Of a stretch of DNA of 39,646 bases, positions 26,246 through 35,615 are shown in pieces; positions within the stretch are counted from its first letter, which is position 1; every line of letters starts with the position of its first letter. Where the stretch lies: contig VBIL01000075.1 of assembly GCA_005879975.1 (NCBI GenBank), positions 1-39,646 of the forward strand. Direction: 5' to 3'. The notes beneath the pieces were generated by a model that worked only from the letters and a program-made list of their open reading frames with translations, made no database searches and was not told the origin of the DNA. A program made the position numbers and the translations under genes. Source of the stretch: Chloroflexota bacterium. Lineage in GTDB: Bacteria > Chloroflexota > Limnocylindria > P2-11E.

Positions 26246-28777
26246 CTAGAGCGCCGCCACCGCCGCCTGCAGCTTCGCGGTCGCGTCGTTCGCGTTGGTC
26301 CCTGCCGGGAAATAGATCGGATCGCCGAATACGACCTCGACGTCGCCGCGCCAACCGTTCGCCCGGTCGCGGCCCCACTTCTTATCCAGGTGATCGAGGA
26401 TGGAGACGCGGTTGATCTTGAGCTTCATCGGGACGACCGGGCTGGCGCCCTCGACGGCGATGAGTCCGGCGCCGGACTTGAAAGGCTGCGTGGGACCGCC
26501 GATGGTGAGCTTGCCCTCGGGATAGATGAGCACCGAGAACTGCCGATCGAGCCGCGCCCCGAGCAGTTCGAGACTCCGGCGGATCGCGCCCTCCCTTGCG
26601 AGCGGAAAGGCGTTGGCGAGGATCGCGCTGAACGCGCCGTTGAGCTTGTTGCCGAAGACATCGTCAGCCGCCGCCGCGACGGCCAGGCGCCACCGCCAGG
26701 TGAGGGGGATGGCCATGATGATGATGCCGTTGTCCCAGTGCAGGCAGTGGTTCGGTGTGAAGAGCACCGGACCATCGAGCCCGCGAAGCTTCTCGAGGCC
26801 GGTGACCTTCACGTGATAGAAGAGGTGCACCAGCGGGTAGAGCAGCGTCTCCTGGAGAAGGATCCCGAAGCTGCGCACCAGCGGGTGAAGCGGCCAGCCG
26901 AAGATCCCGGTCTCCTTCTTGGTGTCGCGCGCAGCGGCCACCATTTGTTCGAGGTCACCGACGGTCGCGTTCGGCAGGACGGCGGCGTCGTCGATATACG
27001 TGCCGGTCTCCTCCTCGATGACCCCGAGGAGGTCGACCCGCCCGAGTGAGTCGAGCCCGATGTCCTGTGAGAGCTGTGCGTCGCCGTGGATGCGCTCGGC
27101 AGGTACGTTCGCGACCTGCATCACGATCCGCTCGACCTCGCTGAGCTCGCGCGCCGATCCTGTCGCCGCCACGGGCTCGGGCTCGCCGCGTCCGATGGCC
27201 CCAAGACGCTCGACGATCTCGCGCTTCTTGACCTTCTGCGTCGGTGTCGTCGGGAATTCCGCGTCCGGCCAGATCGTCCAGCCGCGGATCTGCTGGCTGC
27301 TCGAGAGCTTCGCGTTGGCGTCGCGGACGATCTGATCGACGGTGGCGCGGTCCTTTGGCTCGAGGAACACGGCGTGGACCTGCAGCGTCTCCCCGGGGCG
27401 CTCGAGACCGACGACCGTGGCGAGCACCGGCCGCTGCGGCGTGGCGATCTCCTGGAGCCGCGGGTCGGCCGCGAGGATGTTTTCGATGTCCTCGGGATAG
27501 ACCTTGAGGCCGTCGGGGAGCGCGATCATGTCCTTCTTGCGGCCGTGCAACCAGAGGAAGCCGTCCGCATCGAACTTGCCGAGGTCGCCGGTGTGGAACC
27601 AACCGTCCTTGTCGATCGCCGCGCGGGTAGCTTCCTCGTTCTCCCAATACCCCTTGAAGATGTTCGGTCCGTGCGCGATGACTTCGCCCTCGTCGGTGAT
27701 CTTCACCAGGACGCCGGGCAACGGAACGCCGACCGAGCCGAGGCGGTTGCGGTCGAGGCGGTTGAACGTGAGCGCGGGCGACGTCTCGGTGAGTCCGTAG
27801 CCCTGCAGCACGTCCACACCGAGCTCGCGCCAGGCTTCACCCAACGCGGGATCCAGCGCCGCGCCCCCGGACACGATGTAGCGGAAACGGCCCCCGAACT
27901 GACTGTGCACGCTGAAGAACAGCAGTCGGCGAAGCGGCATGGGTAAACGCCGGGCGATCCGGCGAAGTCGCGCGAAGAGCTCGGTCTTGCCCTCTTGTTG
28001 CGCGCGCCGCTCGATCGCGATGAAGAGCGAGCGCACCGCCGCGGGCGTGATGAGGATCATCGACACCTTGCGCTCGCGGAATGTTCGGCGCACCACCGAT
28101 GGCTGACGGCTCGTCGGATACACAACCGATGCGCCCGCGAGCATGAGGCACCAGAACCCAGCCATCTGCTCGAACATGTGCGAGAGCGGGATGAAGGACA
28201 AGAGGCGCTGCTGTGGACCGATGGGGAAGATCTGCGTCGCGGCGATCGAGTTCGTGAGGATGTTGCGATGCGTGAGCATCGAGCCCTTCGGGTCGCCGGT
28301 GGTGCCCGAGGTGAACACCACCTCCGCGAGGTCGTCAGCACCGACGTCCGCTTTCGGCAGAGGCTCCAAAAGGCGCGCGCGGTCTGGGAGCTGCTCCATG
28401 TCGAACAGCGTCAGACCGAGCCCTTCCGCGCGTGGCCGCGTCTGCTGCGAGACGACGGCGGAGCTCGCGCGAGTGAACGTCGCGATCTTTTTGACGAACT
28501 CGGCGGTCGAGTTCACGTCGAGAGGCACGAGCACCGCGCCGACGCGGAGTGCCGCGAGCATCGCCATGCCGTACTCGGGCCGGTTCACCCCGAACGTGAT
28601 GACACGGTCGCCCTTGCGGACGCCGGACTCGCTCAGGTATCGAGCGATCCGCGGAACAATGTCCTCGAGGTCGCGGTAAGTCCAGGTCCGCGTGCGGAAA
28701 CCCGGCTTGATGATGAAAGCGTCCTTGCGGCCGAACTTCGCGGCGGACACCTCGAGGATGTCGTTGAGCGTCTCCAC
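26246..28777 (-). CDS. fused AMP-dependent acyl-CoA/ACP synthetase - acyl carrier protein - lysophospholipid acyltransferase
   Basis: AMP-binding motifs VVFTSGTTGDPKGSMLTHRN and GYGLTETSPAL, HTGDLGKFDADGFLWLHGRKKDMI; ACP motif DIGLDSLGRVDLLGVIEEE; PlsC motifs FTPNHCLHWDNG and LIYPEGKLT. Confidence 0.92.
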   Translation of the reverse strand: METLNDILEVSAAKFGRKDAFIIKPGFRTRTWTYRDLEDIVPRIARYLSESGVRKGDRVITFGVNRPEYGMAMLAALRVGAVLVPLDVNSTAEFVKKIATFTRASSAVVSQQTRPRAEGLGLTLFDMEQLPDRARLLEPLPKADVGADDLAEVVFTSGTTGDPKGSMLTHRNILTNSIAATQIFPIGPQQRLLSFIPLSHMFEQMAGFWCLMLAGASVVYPTSRQPSVVRRTFRERKVSMILITPAAVRSLFIAIERRAQQEGKTELFARLRRIARRLPMPLRRLLFFSVHSQFGGRFRYIVSGGAALDPALGEAWRELGVDVLQGYGLTETSPALTFNRLDRNRLGSVGVPLPGVLVKITDEGEVIAHGPNIFKGYWENEEATRAAIDKDGWFHTGDLGKFDADGFLWLHGRKKDMIALPDGLKVYPEDIENILAADPRLQEIATPQRPVLATVVGLERPGETLQVHAVFLEPKDRATVDQIVRDANAKLSSSQQIRGWTIWPDAEFPTTPTQKVKKREIVERLGAIGRGEPEPVAATGSARELSEVERIVMQVANVPAERIHGDAQLSQDIGLDSLGRVDLLGVIEEETGTYIDDAAVLPNATVGDLEQMVAAARDTKKETGIFGWPLHPLVRSFGILLQETLLYPLVHLFYHVKVTGLEKLRGLDGPVLFTPNHCLHWDNGIIIMAIPLTWRWRLAVAAAADDVFGNKLNGAFSAILANAFPLAREGAIRRSLELLGARLDRQFSVLIYPEGKLTIGGPTQPFKSGAGLIAVEGASPVVPMKLKINRVSILDHLDKKWGRDRANGWRGDVEVVFGDPIYFPAGTNANDATAKLQAAVAAL

Positions 28778-28788
28778 CCTTTTCCCCC

Positions 28789-29448
28789 TCAGCTCCCCAG
28801 CGCGCGCAACGTCTCTCGGGCGCGTTCCCGGTACGGCGCGTAGTGCGAGAACAGGATGGTCTCCACGTCAAGGTCCGCGAGCCTGGCGATCGATTTGCGG
28901 GCCTGGGGCATGTCGTCGGTGAAGAAATAGTTCGGGAGCGTGACCTTTCCCTTCACCCGCTGCAAAAGGTCGCCGACGATCACAAATCTCCTCTCGGCGG
29001 AGTACAGGCAGATGCTCCCCGGGGTGTGCCCGGGGGTGTGAACGACGCGCAAGCCGCCGAACACGGGCAGCTCTTCACCATCCGCGACCGGTGTCGCGTT
29101 GGCGGGCGCGCGCGTCAGCAGCGCCACGATCGGACCGGGTGAGAAGTTCGCGATCACTTCTCGGAAGCGGATCCGCAGGCGCTCGCTGTCCGCCGGGTGC
29201 ATAAAGACGCTCGCGCCGGACAGCGCCGCGATCTCGTGGACGCCGCCGATGTGGTCGGGATGCCCATGCGTGCACACGATCCGCGTGATGTGCTCCATCG
29301 AGCGGCCGATCCGGGCGAGGTAGCCGCGCAGCATGCGGCTTGATCCTGCGTGCCCGGCGTCGACGAGCGTGATCTGGTCGCGGTCGACGAGCAGGTAGGC
29401 CTGGGCGCCGATGAGCTTGATCGCATGGACGTTGGGTAGCACTTCCAC
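28789..29448 (-). CDS. MBL-fold metallo-hydrolase
   Basis: RIVCTHGHPDHIGGVHEIA, HTPGHTPGSICLY, VGDLL; GTG start MEVLPNVHAIKLIGAQAYLL. Confidence 0.92.
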   Translation of the reverse strand: MEVLPNVHAIKLIGAQAYLLVDRDQITLVDAGHAGSSRMLRGYLARIGRSMEHITRIVCTHGHPDHIGGVHEIAALSGASVFMHPADSERLRIRFREVIANFSPGPIVALLTRAPANATPVADGEELPVFGGLRVVHTPGHTPGSICLYSAERRFVIVGDLLQRVKGKVTLPNYFFTDDMPQARKSIARLADLDVETILFSHYAPYRERARETLRALGS

Positions 29449-29504
29449 TGGAGCGAATGCTAGGTCGCTTGTTTCCCCGGGAGCGTCGGCTATCGGACGG
29501 TCAT

Positions 29505-30245
29505 TTATGCCAAAAAGGTCCGCCAAAGCAGGTTCCCCACGCTCGCGACCAGGAGGACGACGATGACCTGCCGGAAGCGGACCTGGTCGAGCCGGCCGCG
29601 AATGGCGATCCCGGCCATGAGCGCGAGCAGCATCGGGATGCAGGCGACGACGCCGAGCGTGAAGAGGTCCGGCGTGAACAGTCCGAGCGCCGTGTAGGAG
29701 ACGAGCTGCACGATCGACGAGAGCTGGAAGACGGAAGCGAGCGTGATCACGTACTCCTTCGGCGGCAAGCGCAGTGCGTGGAAAAACGAACCGATCACCG
29801 GGCTCGAGATCGATGTCGTTCCCTGCATGACGCCGCCCACGAACCCGACGACCGGCGTGAGCACCCGCGCGCGCCGTGCACCGGGGTCGCCCACGAGACG
29901 GTCGCCGCGGGCGAGGAACAGCACGACCATCGCCGTGATGAGGATCGCGAACGTCCGCTGATCGAGGCCGACCAGGAGCAGCGCGCCTAAAGCGGTGCCC
30001 GCGGCGTTCGCGATGACGAGCGGGAGAAGTGTCCGAAGGTAGCCCAACACCCGCCATGACTGCAGCAGGAGAAGCGTGTTCGCCACGAAGATCGGGATCG
30101 TGATGATGACGACCGCCTGTTTCGGGCCGAAGACCGAGGCGAGGATCGGCGTCGCGATGAGCGGAAGTCCCATGGCCGTCGCGCCTTTGGCAAGTCCGGC
30201 GACCGAGAGGCCGACGACGAGCGTCAGGAGCTGGAGTGCGCCCAA
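29505..30245 (-). CDS. TSUP (TauE/SafE) family sulfite exporter-like permease
   Basis: Eight-helix-like hydrophobic pattern; VAGLAKGATAMGLPLIATPIL, FVGGVMQGTTSISSPVIGSFF. Confidence 0.85.
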   Translation of the reverse strand: MGALQLLTLVVGLSVAGLAKGATAMGLPLIATPILASVFGPKQAVVIITIPIFVANTLLLLQSWRVLGYLRTLLPLVIANAAGTALGALLLVGLDQRTFAILITAMVVLFLARGDRLVGDPGARRARVLTPVVGFVGGVMQGTTSISSPVIGSFFHALRLPPKEYVITLASVFQLSSIVQLVSYTALGLFTPDLFTLGVVACIPMLLALMAGIAIRGRLDQVRFRQVIVVLLVASVGNLLWRTFLA

Positions 30246-31462
30246 TCCTTCTCGCTCACGAGGGACCTCCAGTCCACCTGGTGCAGCCGCTCGCTCTCGA
30301 TGTACGTGCGGCCGGTCTTCGCCAGTGGACGGCCTTCCACGCGAACGATGTCGGCGGTGTGATCGAAACCTGAGCCGTGTACGAGAGCGGAGCCGACCCC
30401 ATAGACGTCGACAGGAACGCGAAGGTCCTCGAAGCGGCGGATCTTTGGAGCGTCGAAGCCGCCCGACGCGACGATGCGCACATGACGGTATCCGTTGCGG
30501 TCGAGCGCTTCACGCAGTAGCTCCACCAGTCGCGGCGTGACGCCGCGAAGCTCGCCGACCGCAACGCCTTCCTTCTTCTCGAGCTCGCGCAGGATCGCGC
30601 GGTCCACGAGCGACTCGCTCGTGTCGACGCGCACTCCCCACAGGCGGGCCCCCAGAGCGTGCGCGACACCGAGAGACGTGTTCACGACATCGTTCTGGAA
30701 GTCGACGAGGCTGCCGCCGTAGACGGCGATGAGCGCGTGCGGGACGGTCCCGAGCCCCGTGGAGCCCCACCACTCGCCCTGCTCGTCGGTCGAGACGGCG
30801 GTGGCGCCGCCGACATATGCCGCGTATCCCGATCCGGCCTGCGCCTCGTGCACCTGGTGCCGCGCGCCGAACATGATCACCGGCTTGCCGTTCGCCGCGG
30901 AGACCACGTCGCGAGTGTTCGTCGCGACGCGCGTCCCTTCCGAGAGCGCGCCGAGGTACAGGGTCTCGAGATGCGCAAACGCCGCGTACTCGCCCTCGAT
31001 GTGCATGACCGGCTCGTATGGTGCCGCGGTCTCGCCGTCGTACAGCGAGGCGACCGAAAGCTCGCGCCAACCCGGCTCCCAGAGGCCGGCGAGCTCGCGC
31101 GAGATGTCGAAGACCTCACGCGCGATCGGGGCGTACGCGGTCCAGTCGAGCGCGGGTAGCTCGAGCCACGCCGCATAGAGCCGGCGCTCCGCCGCGAGAT
31201 AGCGTTCGAACAGAGCCTCGGACTTCGCGCGATCTCGGTACCGGCCGGCGCCCACATGGAGCATCGCGAGCGTCAAGTCCGTTCCGACGACCACCGCATC
31301 CGGCCGTTTTTGGAAGACCTGCATCGTGACGCGATCGCGCCGCCCGTCCCGCTCGAGGATGAGCTTCGTCCGCGCGAAATAGATGTCGCTCTTGTAGCCC
31401 GCGCGGATCTTCTCGATCGGAAGGCGGAAGACGCGCGGCCGAAGGCGATCGGTGAGGATCAC
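30224..31462 (-). CDS. nicotinate phosphoribosyltransferase
   Basis: AGYKSDIYFARTK, GTRVATNTRDVVSAANGKPVIMFGARHQVHE, VASGGFDAPKI, VDVYGVGSALV. Confidence 0.88.
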   Translation of the reverse strand: MILTDRLRPRVFRLPIEKIRAGYKSDIYFARTKLILERDGRRDRVTMQVFQKRPDAVVVGTDLTLAMLHVGAGRYRDRAKSEALFERYLAAERRLYAAWLELPALDWTAYAPIAREVFDISRELAGLWEPGWRELSVASLYDGETAAPYEPVMHIEGEYAAFAHLETLYLGALSEGTRVATNTRDVVSAANGKPVIMFGARHQVHEAQAGSGYAAYVGGATAVSTDEQGEWWGSTGLGTVPHALIAVYGGSLVDFQNDVVNTSLGVAHALGARLWGVRVDTSESLVDRAILRELEKKEGVAVGELRGVTPRLVELLREALDRNGYRHVRIVASGGFDAPKIRRFEDLRVPVDVYGVGSALVHGSGFDHTADIVRVEGRPLAKTGRTYIESERLHQVDWRSLVSEKDWAHSSS

Positions 31463-31890
31463 TCGCGCACCGTCGATCCGGGAAGGTCAGAGATGCCGGG
31501 TCCGGTCTGCGCGCGAAAGACCACATTCGCCTGAAGCGCATCGCGGATTCGCTCAACCTGAAGCGGTGCCGTATTCGGGGGAAGCGCGTTGATGGGGAAG
31601 TAGCCGACCTGATCGGCCTCATCGCTCGTCGCGGGGACGCCGCCGATGATTCTGCCCTCGAAGTTGAAGACCAGATCGCTTGACTTCGGCTTCCAGTAGA
31701 GGCCGGTCAACCGGATGACCTCGATGTCGACGCCGACCTCCTCCCGAGCCTCTCGCACAGCGGCATCCCACGGCGCCTCGTTGTCTTCCACCCCGCCACC
31801 AGGCAGGTTCCACACATCGAAGTCTCGGCGGTGGCAGAGAAGCACCTGCCGATCGCGATCGAAGATCACGGTAAAGGCGCCGACAATCAT
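31459..31890 (-). CDS. NUDIX hydrolase
   Basis: WNLPGGGVEDNEAPWDAAVREAREEVGVDIEV Nudix box; ATG at 31890 overlaps the SDR stop. Confidence 0.92.
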   Translation of the reverse strand: MIVGAFTVIFDRDRQVLLCHRRDFDVWNLPGGGVEDNEAPWDAAVREAREEVGVDIEVIRLTGLYWKPKSSDLVFNFEGRIIGGVPATSDEADQVGYFPINALPPNTAPLQVERIRDALQANVVFRAQTGPGISDLPGSTVRE

Positions 31891-32693
31891 CAGAACATGC
31901 TCATGAGCATGCCGCCGTCGACCTGAAGCGAGACGCCGGTGATGTACGAGGCCTTCGGCGACGCGATGAAGACGACCGCCGCGGCATATTCCTCGGGCTT
32001 GCCGTAGCGGCCCATGGGGATCACCGAGGACTCGTAGCGCTTGCGAACCTCGTCGGGACTCGTGCCCTGCCGTCGCGCCGTGTCGGTGTCGAGCTGGATG
32101 AGCCGATCGGTCGCGATGCGCCCGGGCTGGACCGCGTTCACCCGGATCCCATCTTTGGCAAGGTCGGACGACAGCGTCTTCAGCATTCCGTGCACCGACG
32201 CGCGTATGGCGTTCGACAGGATGAGGTTCAGGTACTGCGTCGGCTGGCGGACGCTCGTCGAGGTCGAGTAGACGATCGAACCGCTGCCCTGCTTGCGCAT
32301 CTGAGGAAGGACGAGCCGCGTGAGCCGCACCGCCGAGAAGAGCGTGAGGTCGACGGCCTTGTGCCACGCGGTGTCGTCGAGATCGTCGAATCGTCCGGGC
32401 GGCGGGCCGCCGGCGTTGACGATGAGGATGTCGATCGCTCCGAACGTGCTCTGCGCCAGCTGCACGAACGACTCGCAGCCCTCCTTTGTCGAAACGTCGG
32501 CGGCGATCGGGAGAAGGTCGGGATTGCCGGTCTTGCGCTCGATCTCCTGCGCCGCGGCGCTGATGGCGCCTTCCTCGCGGCTGCACATCGCGATCTTCGC
32601 TTTCTCCCGTGCGAACTCCTCGGCGATCGCGCGACCGAGACCCTTGCTCGCCGCCGCGACCAGGACGACTTTCCCGTTCAGGCCGAGATCCAC
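31890..32693 (-). CDS. SDR family oxidoreductase
   Basis: ASKGLGRAIAEEFARE, VNAGGPPPG, IRVNAVQPGRIATDR, ITGVSLQVDGGMLMS; GTG start. Confidence 0.92.
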   Translation of the reverse strand: MDLGLNGKVVLVAAASKGLGRAIAEEFAREKAKIAMCSREEGAISAAAQEIERKTGNPDLLPIAADVSTKEGCESFVQLAQSTFGAIDILIVNAGGPPPGRFDDLDDTAWHKAVDLTLFSAVRLTRLVLPQMRKQGSGSIVYSTSTSVRQPTQYLNLILSNAIRASVHGMLKTLSSDLAKDGIRVNAVQPGRIATDRLIQLDTDTARRQGTSPDEVRKRYESSVIPMGRYGKPEEYAAAVVFIASPKASYITGVSLQVDGGMLMSMF

Positions 32694-32714
32694 GGCGCTA
32701 TCGTGCCATGCGCG

Positions 32715-32921
32715 ATGCGCTGGCTTGGTCTGCTGCTCGTCGCCGCGGGCGTCGGCCAACTCATCGCCTTCTGCTTGATCTGGCCGCCGATCCTTCTCTA
32801 CGGCAACGACGTGGCTTCACCGAACGGGATCTTGGCGATCGGCGCGATCCTCGGCCTGGTGTTCGTCATCGCCGGGATCATGGTGATCTTCGGCGGCCGT
32901 GGTGGTCCCGACGTGGCCTAA
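32715..32921 (+). CDS. small two-helix membrane protein
   Basis: MRWLGLLLVAAGVGQLIAFCLIWPPILLYGNDVASPNGILAIGAILGLVFVIAGIMVIFGGRGGPDVA. Confidence 0.55.
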   Translation: MRWLGLLLVAAGVGQLIAFCLIWPPILLYGNDVASPNGILAIGAILGLVFVIAGIMVIFGGRGGPDVA

Positions 32922-33721
32922 GGGGCGAGCAAACCTGCCGCGATCGCAAGGACGATCACGGCCGCCAGCACCACCCGATAGGCGACGAACCAATTCAGCG
33001 AGTGGCCGCGGAGGAAGCGGACCATGAAGGCGACTGCGGCGATGCCGAAAAGGAACGATGTGACGAATCCGATGGCGAGCACGTCGGGCTCGGCAAAGAG
33101 CCCGGCGGCCTTGCGTGCGTCGAGCAGGGTCTTCGCGCCCGCTCCGAGGATCACGGGGGTTGCGAGGAGGAACGAGAACCGCGTCGCCTCTTCTCGATTG
33201 AGCTCGCGAACGAGGCCGGCAGAGATCGTGATGCCCGAGCGAGAGATGCCGGGGAGGAGCGCGATCGCCTGAGCGGCGCCCATGAACAATGCGTCGACGA
33301 CCGTCAGGTCGCCGATCGTTCGGCGCTGCCGCGCGACGGCCTCCGCGGCAACAAAGACGATCGATCCGATGACCAGACCGGCCGCGATGAAGACCGGACT
33401 GCGCAGCTCTCGCTCGACCGCGGACTGAAAGAGCACGCCGGCGATCGCCGCCGGTGCGGTGCCGAGCACGACGAGCGCGGGCATCCGCCAGCGGCCGCGG
33501 AACACATCGGCCACCAGGCCGATCCATGTGCGGGCGAAGTAGAGGAGCACGGCGAGGGCGGTGCCGAGGTGCAGGGCGACGTCGAAGCTGAGCCCGAAAC
33601 GTTCCGGATCGAGCTTGAGCACGTCGCTGGCGAGAATGAGATGCGCGGTCGAGCTCACCGGAAGGAATTCGGTGAGCCCCTGGATCACCCCGAGGATCGC
33701 CGCCGCCGCCGCGTCGTTCAT
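32918..33721 (-). CDS. uppP: undecaprenyl-diphosphatase (BacA/UppP)
   Basis: ILGVIQGLTEFLPVSSTAHLIL, LLPGISRSGITISAGL motifs. Confidence 0.95.
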   Translation of the reverse strand: MNDAAAAAILGVIQGLTEFLPVSSTAHLILASDVLKLDPERFGLSFDVALHLGTALAVLLYFARTWIGLVADVFRGRWRMPALVVLGTAPAAIAGVLFQSAVERELRSPVFIAAGLVIGSIVFVAAEAVARQRRTIGDLTVVDALFMGAAQAIALLPGISRSGITISAGLVRELNREEATRFSFLLATPVILGAGAKTLLDARKAAGLFAEPDVLAIGFVTSFLFGIAAVAFMVRFLRGHSLNWFVAYRVVLAAVIVLAIAAGLLAP

Positions 33722-34670
33722 CGCATCGAGCGCCGGGCGGCCGCGAGCGCCTCCCGCGCCTCGCGGTCGTTCTCGCGCACCGCGTCGAGGTTCTTGGCCC
33801 ACGCACGCCGGTGACCCACGTCGAGAAAGCGCATCGCGACTCCTCCGTCGAATTCGCCGACCCCGCCCTTGGCTGCCGACTCCGCGGCGTAGCCATACGA
33901 CTCCGCGGCGCGTAGCAGATCGCCGCCCGGCGCGTTCGCGAACATGCCGCGCGCGCCGCGAAGAAATCGCGCCGCCGCGCGACGCTTGTCGACCAGGACG
34001 GCGCGCATCGCATGATCGGCAAACGCCGCGGTCCCGGCGTGCTTTGCGTCGCTCCATCGCGCATCCTCACGGAGCGCGCCGGACCATGAGGCCAGCGCCC
34101 GATCGCTCGCGTCGCCGGCCGTGAGCCCCGCATCGATACCTTCGCGCACGGCATTCGCCCGGTCCGGCGCCGCGCCTTTGTCGAGAAAGACGAGCCCGCC
34201 ACGATCCTCACTCTCGAACGCGTCCCACCCGACGCGGCGCGGGTCGTCGCCTTTGTCAAAGAACGTGCGCGCGAAAAAGGTCGGTCCCTCTTGATCGAAG
34301 CCCACGACGAGGCCGTACTCGGGCGTGCCGCCGAGACCGAACACGAGGGGCGGCAGCTGCGCATCGACTGCCTCCATCACGCGATCCAGGATGAGCTCGC
34401 GCATCTCCTCGTCGTACGGTGGCGGTTCGGGATCGAGGCGCACACCCGCCGCGCGCGCCGCGCGACGGAGCGTGTCGGAATCGCGCGGTGTCGCGGCAAG
34501 CGGGTCCCACCCCGTCTCGTCGATCGTCGCGGTGAACGCGGCGGCCGAGGAGCCCATGAGCCAGTCGTAATCGGTCTTCGTCGCGGCGGCGAGCGCCGCG
34601 GGGAACGTACAGTCGTGCCCTTCACCGAACCGGAGCGGCGCGATCTCTTTAAGGATGCGGCGTTTGGTCA
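33718..34670 (-). CDS. conserved hypothetical protein; N-terminal segment faintly reminiscent of BtrH-N/cysteine-peptidase-like proteins
   Basis: FGEGHDCTFPAALAAATKTDYDWLMGSSAAAFTATID...; conserved-looking internal Cys/Gly motif; no canonical start close to the upstream stop, so the 5' end is approximate. Confidence 0.55.
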
Positions 34671-35615
34671 GGCGCCGTTCTCGGGGAAGGCGTGCTTCAG
34701 GAGCGTGCAGACCTGGAGCGTCACCCACTTGCTCGCGTCGACCTTCGATGGCATGCGGGCGACGTACGGTGCTCTTCCGGCCCAGCGGCCACGCGGGTCC
34801 TGGCGCGAAAGGAGCCACGCGATCGCCGGCTGAACTCGGTCGTCATCGATCGCGCCGGCGGCATCGAGGGCGCGGAGGACGAAGAGGACGTCGGCTTGGT
34901 AAAAGAGCGGGAACGAGAGCTGGCGCCAGAGATAGCTGGGCTCTGTGTCCGTCGGGTACTTCCCACGCTCGACCCGATAGGACAGGAGGAACTCCACGCC
35001 GCGCCGGATCGTCCGAGCGACCTCGCGCGTGCGTGCGCCCTCGGGAAGCGCCGCGAGCCCCCAGATGAGTCGGGCATAGCCCCACGCGCAGGGTTGGTCG
35101 CCATTGATCCAGCACGCGGCGTCGAATTTCTTCGAGTCCTGCACGAGCCGCTCGACGAGGGGCTCGACTCGCGGATCGTTGCCGTAGCCTGCGATCGAGA
35201 CATAGCGCACCAGGTTGCCGATGACGCATGACGCGCCGTGATCTCTGTTGAACACCCAGCGCATCCCACCCATGTCGGGTTGGCCGAGCTCGTCGAGAAC
35301 GTAACGCGCGGCCCGCTTCACGCGGGTATCCGACGCATCGACCCCGTACTCGATCAGAAGCAGATTCGACCAGAGCGTGCCCTCGTACTTCGGGCCGTAC
35401 ATATTCGCGCCAGGCCATCCGCCGCTCGGACGCTGACGCCCCAGGATCGTGGAGATCGGCGGCGTACCCATCGCCCGCTGCTGCGCTTCGCGCACTTCAG
35501 GATCGCGGGGCCCTCGGTCGAGCAGGGATCGCAGCGCCAGCGACCGGACCGCCGGATCGCGCCGCTCGAGAAGCCACGGGACCGGGTCACCCTTCAACAG
35601 GGACCGCCAGGACAC
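34668..35615 (-). CDS. prenyltransferase/squalene-cyclase-like alpha-alpha barrel protein
   Basis: Repeated Gly/Trp helical pairs: RQRPSGGWPGANMYGPKYEGTLWSNLLLIEYGV, WLLSRQDPRGRWAGR; VCTLLKHAF. Confidence 0.72.
   Translation of the reverse strand: MSWRSLLKGDPVPWLLERRDPAVRSLALRSLLDRGPRDPEVREAQQRAMGTPPISTILGRQRPSGGWPGANMYGPKYEGTLWSNLLLIEYGVDASDTRVKRAARYVLDELGQPDMGGMRWVFNRDHGASCVIGNLVRYVSIAGYGNDPRVEPLVERLVQDSKKFDAACWINGDQPCAWGYARLIWGLAALPEGARTREVARTIRRGVEFLLSYRVERGKYPTDTEPSYLWRQLSFPLFYQADVLFVLRALDAAGAIDDDRVQPAIAWLLSRQDPRGRWAGRAPYVARMPSKVDASKWVTLQVCTLLKHAFPENGA

Noticed and set aside
27086-27946. 286-aa plus-strand ORF opposite the AMP-binding/ACP fusion
   Set aside because: Shadow ORF; Asp/Val/Arg-rich with no domain signature.
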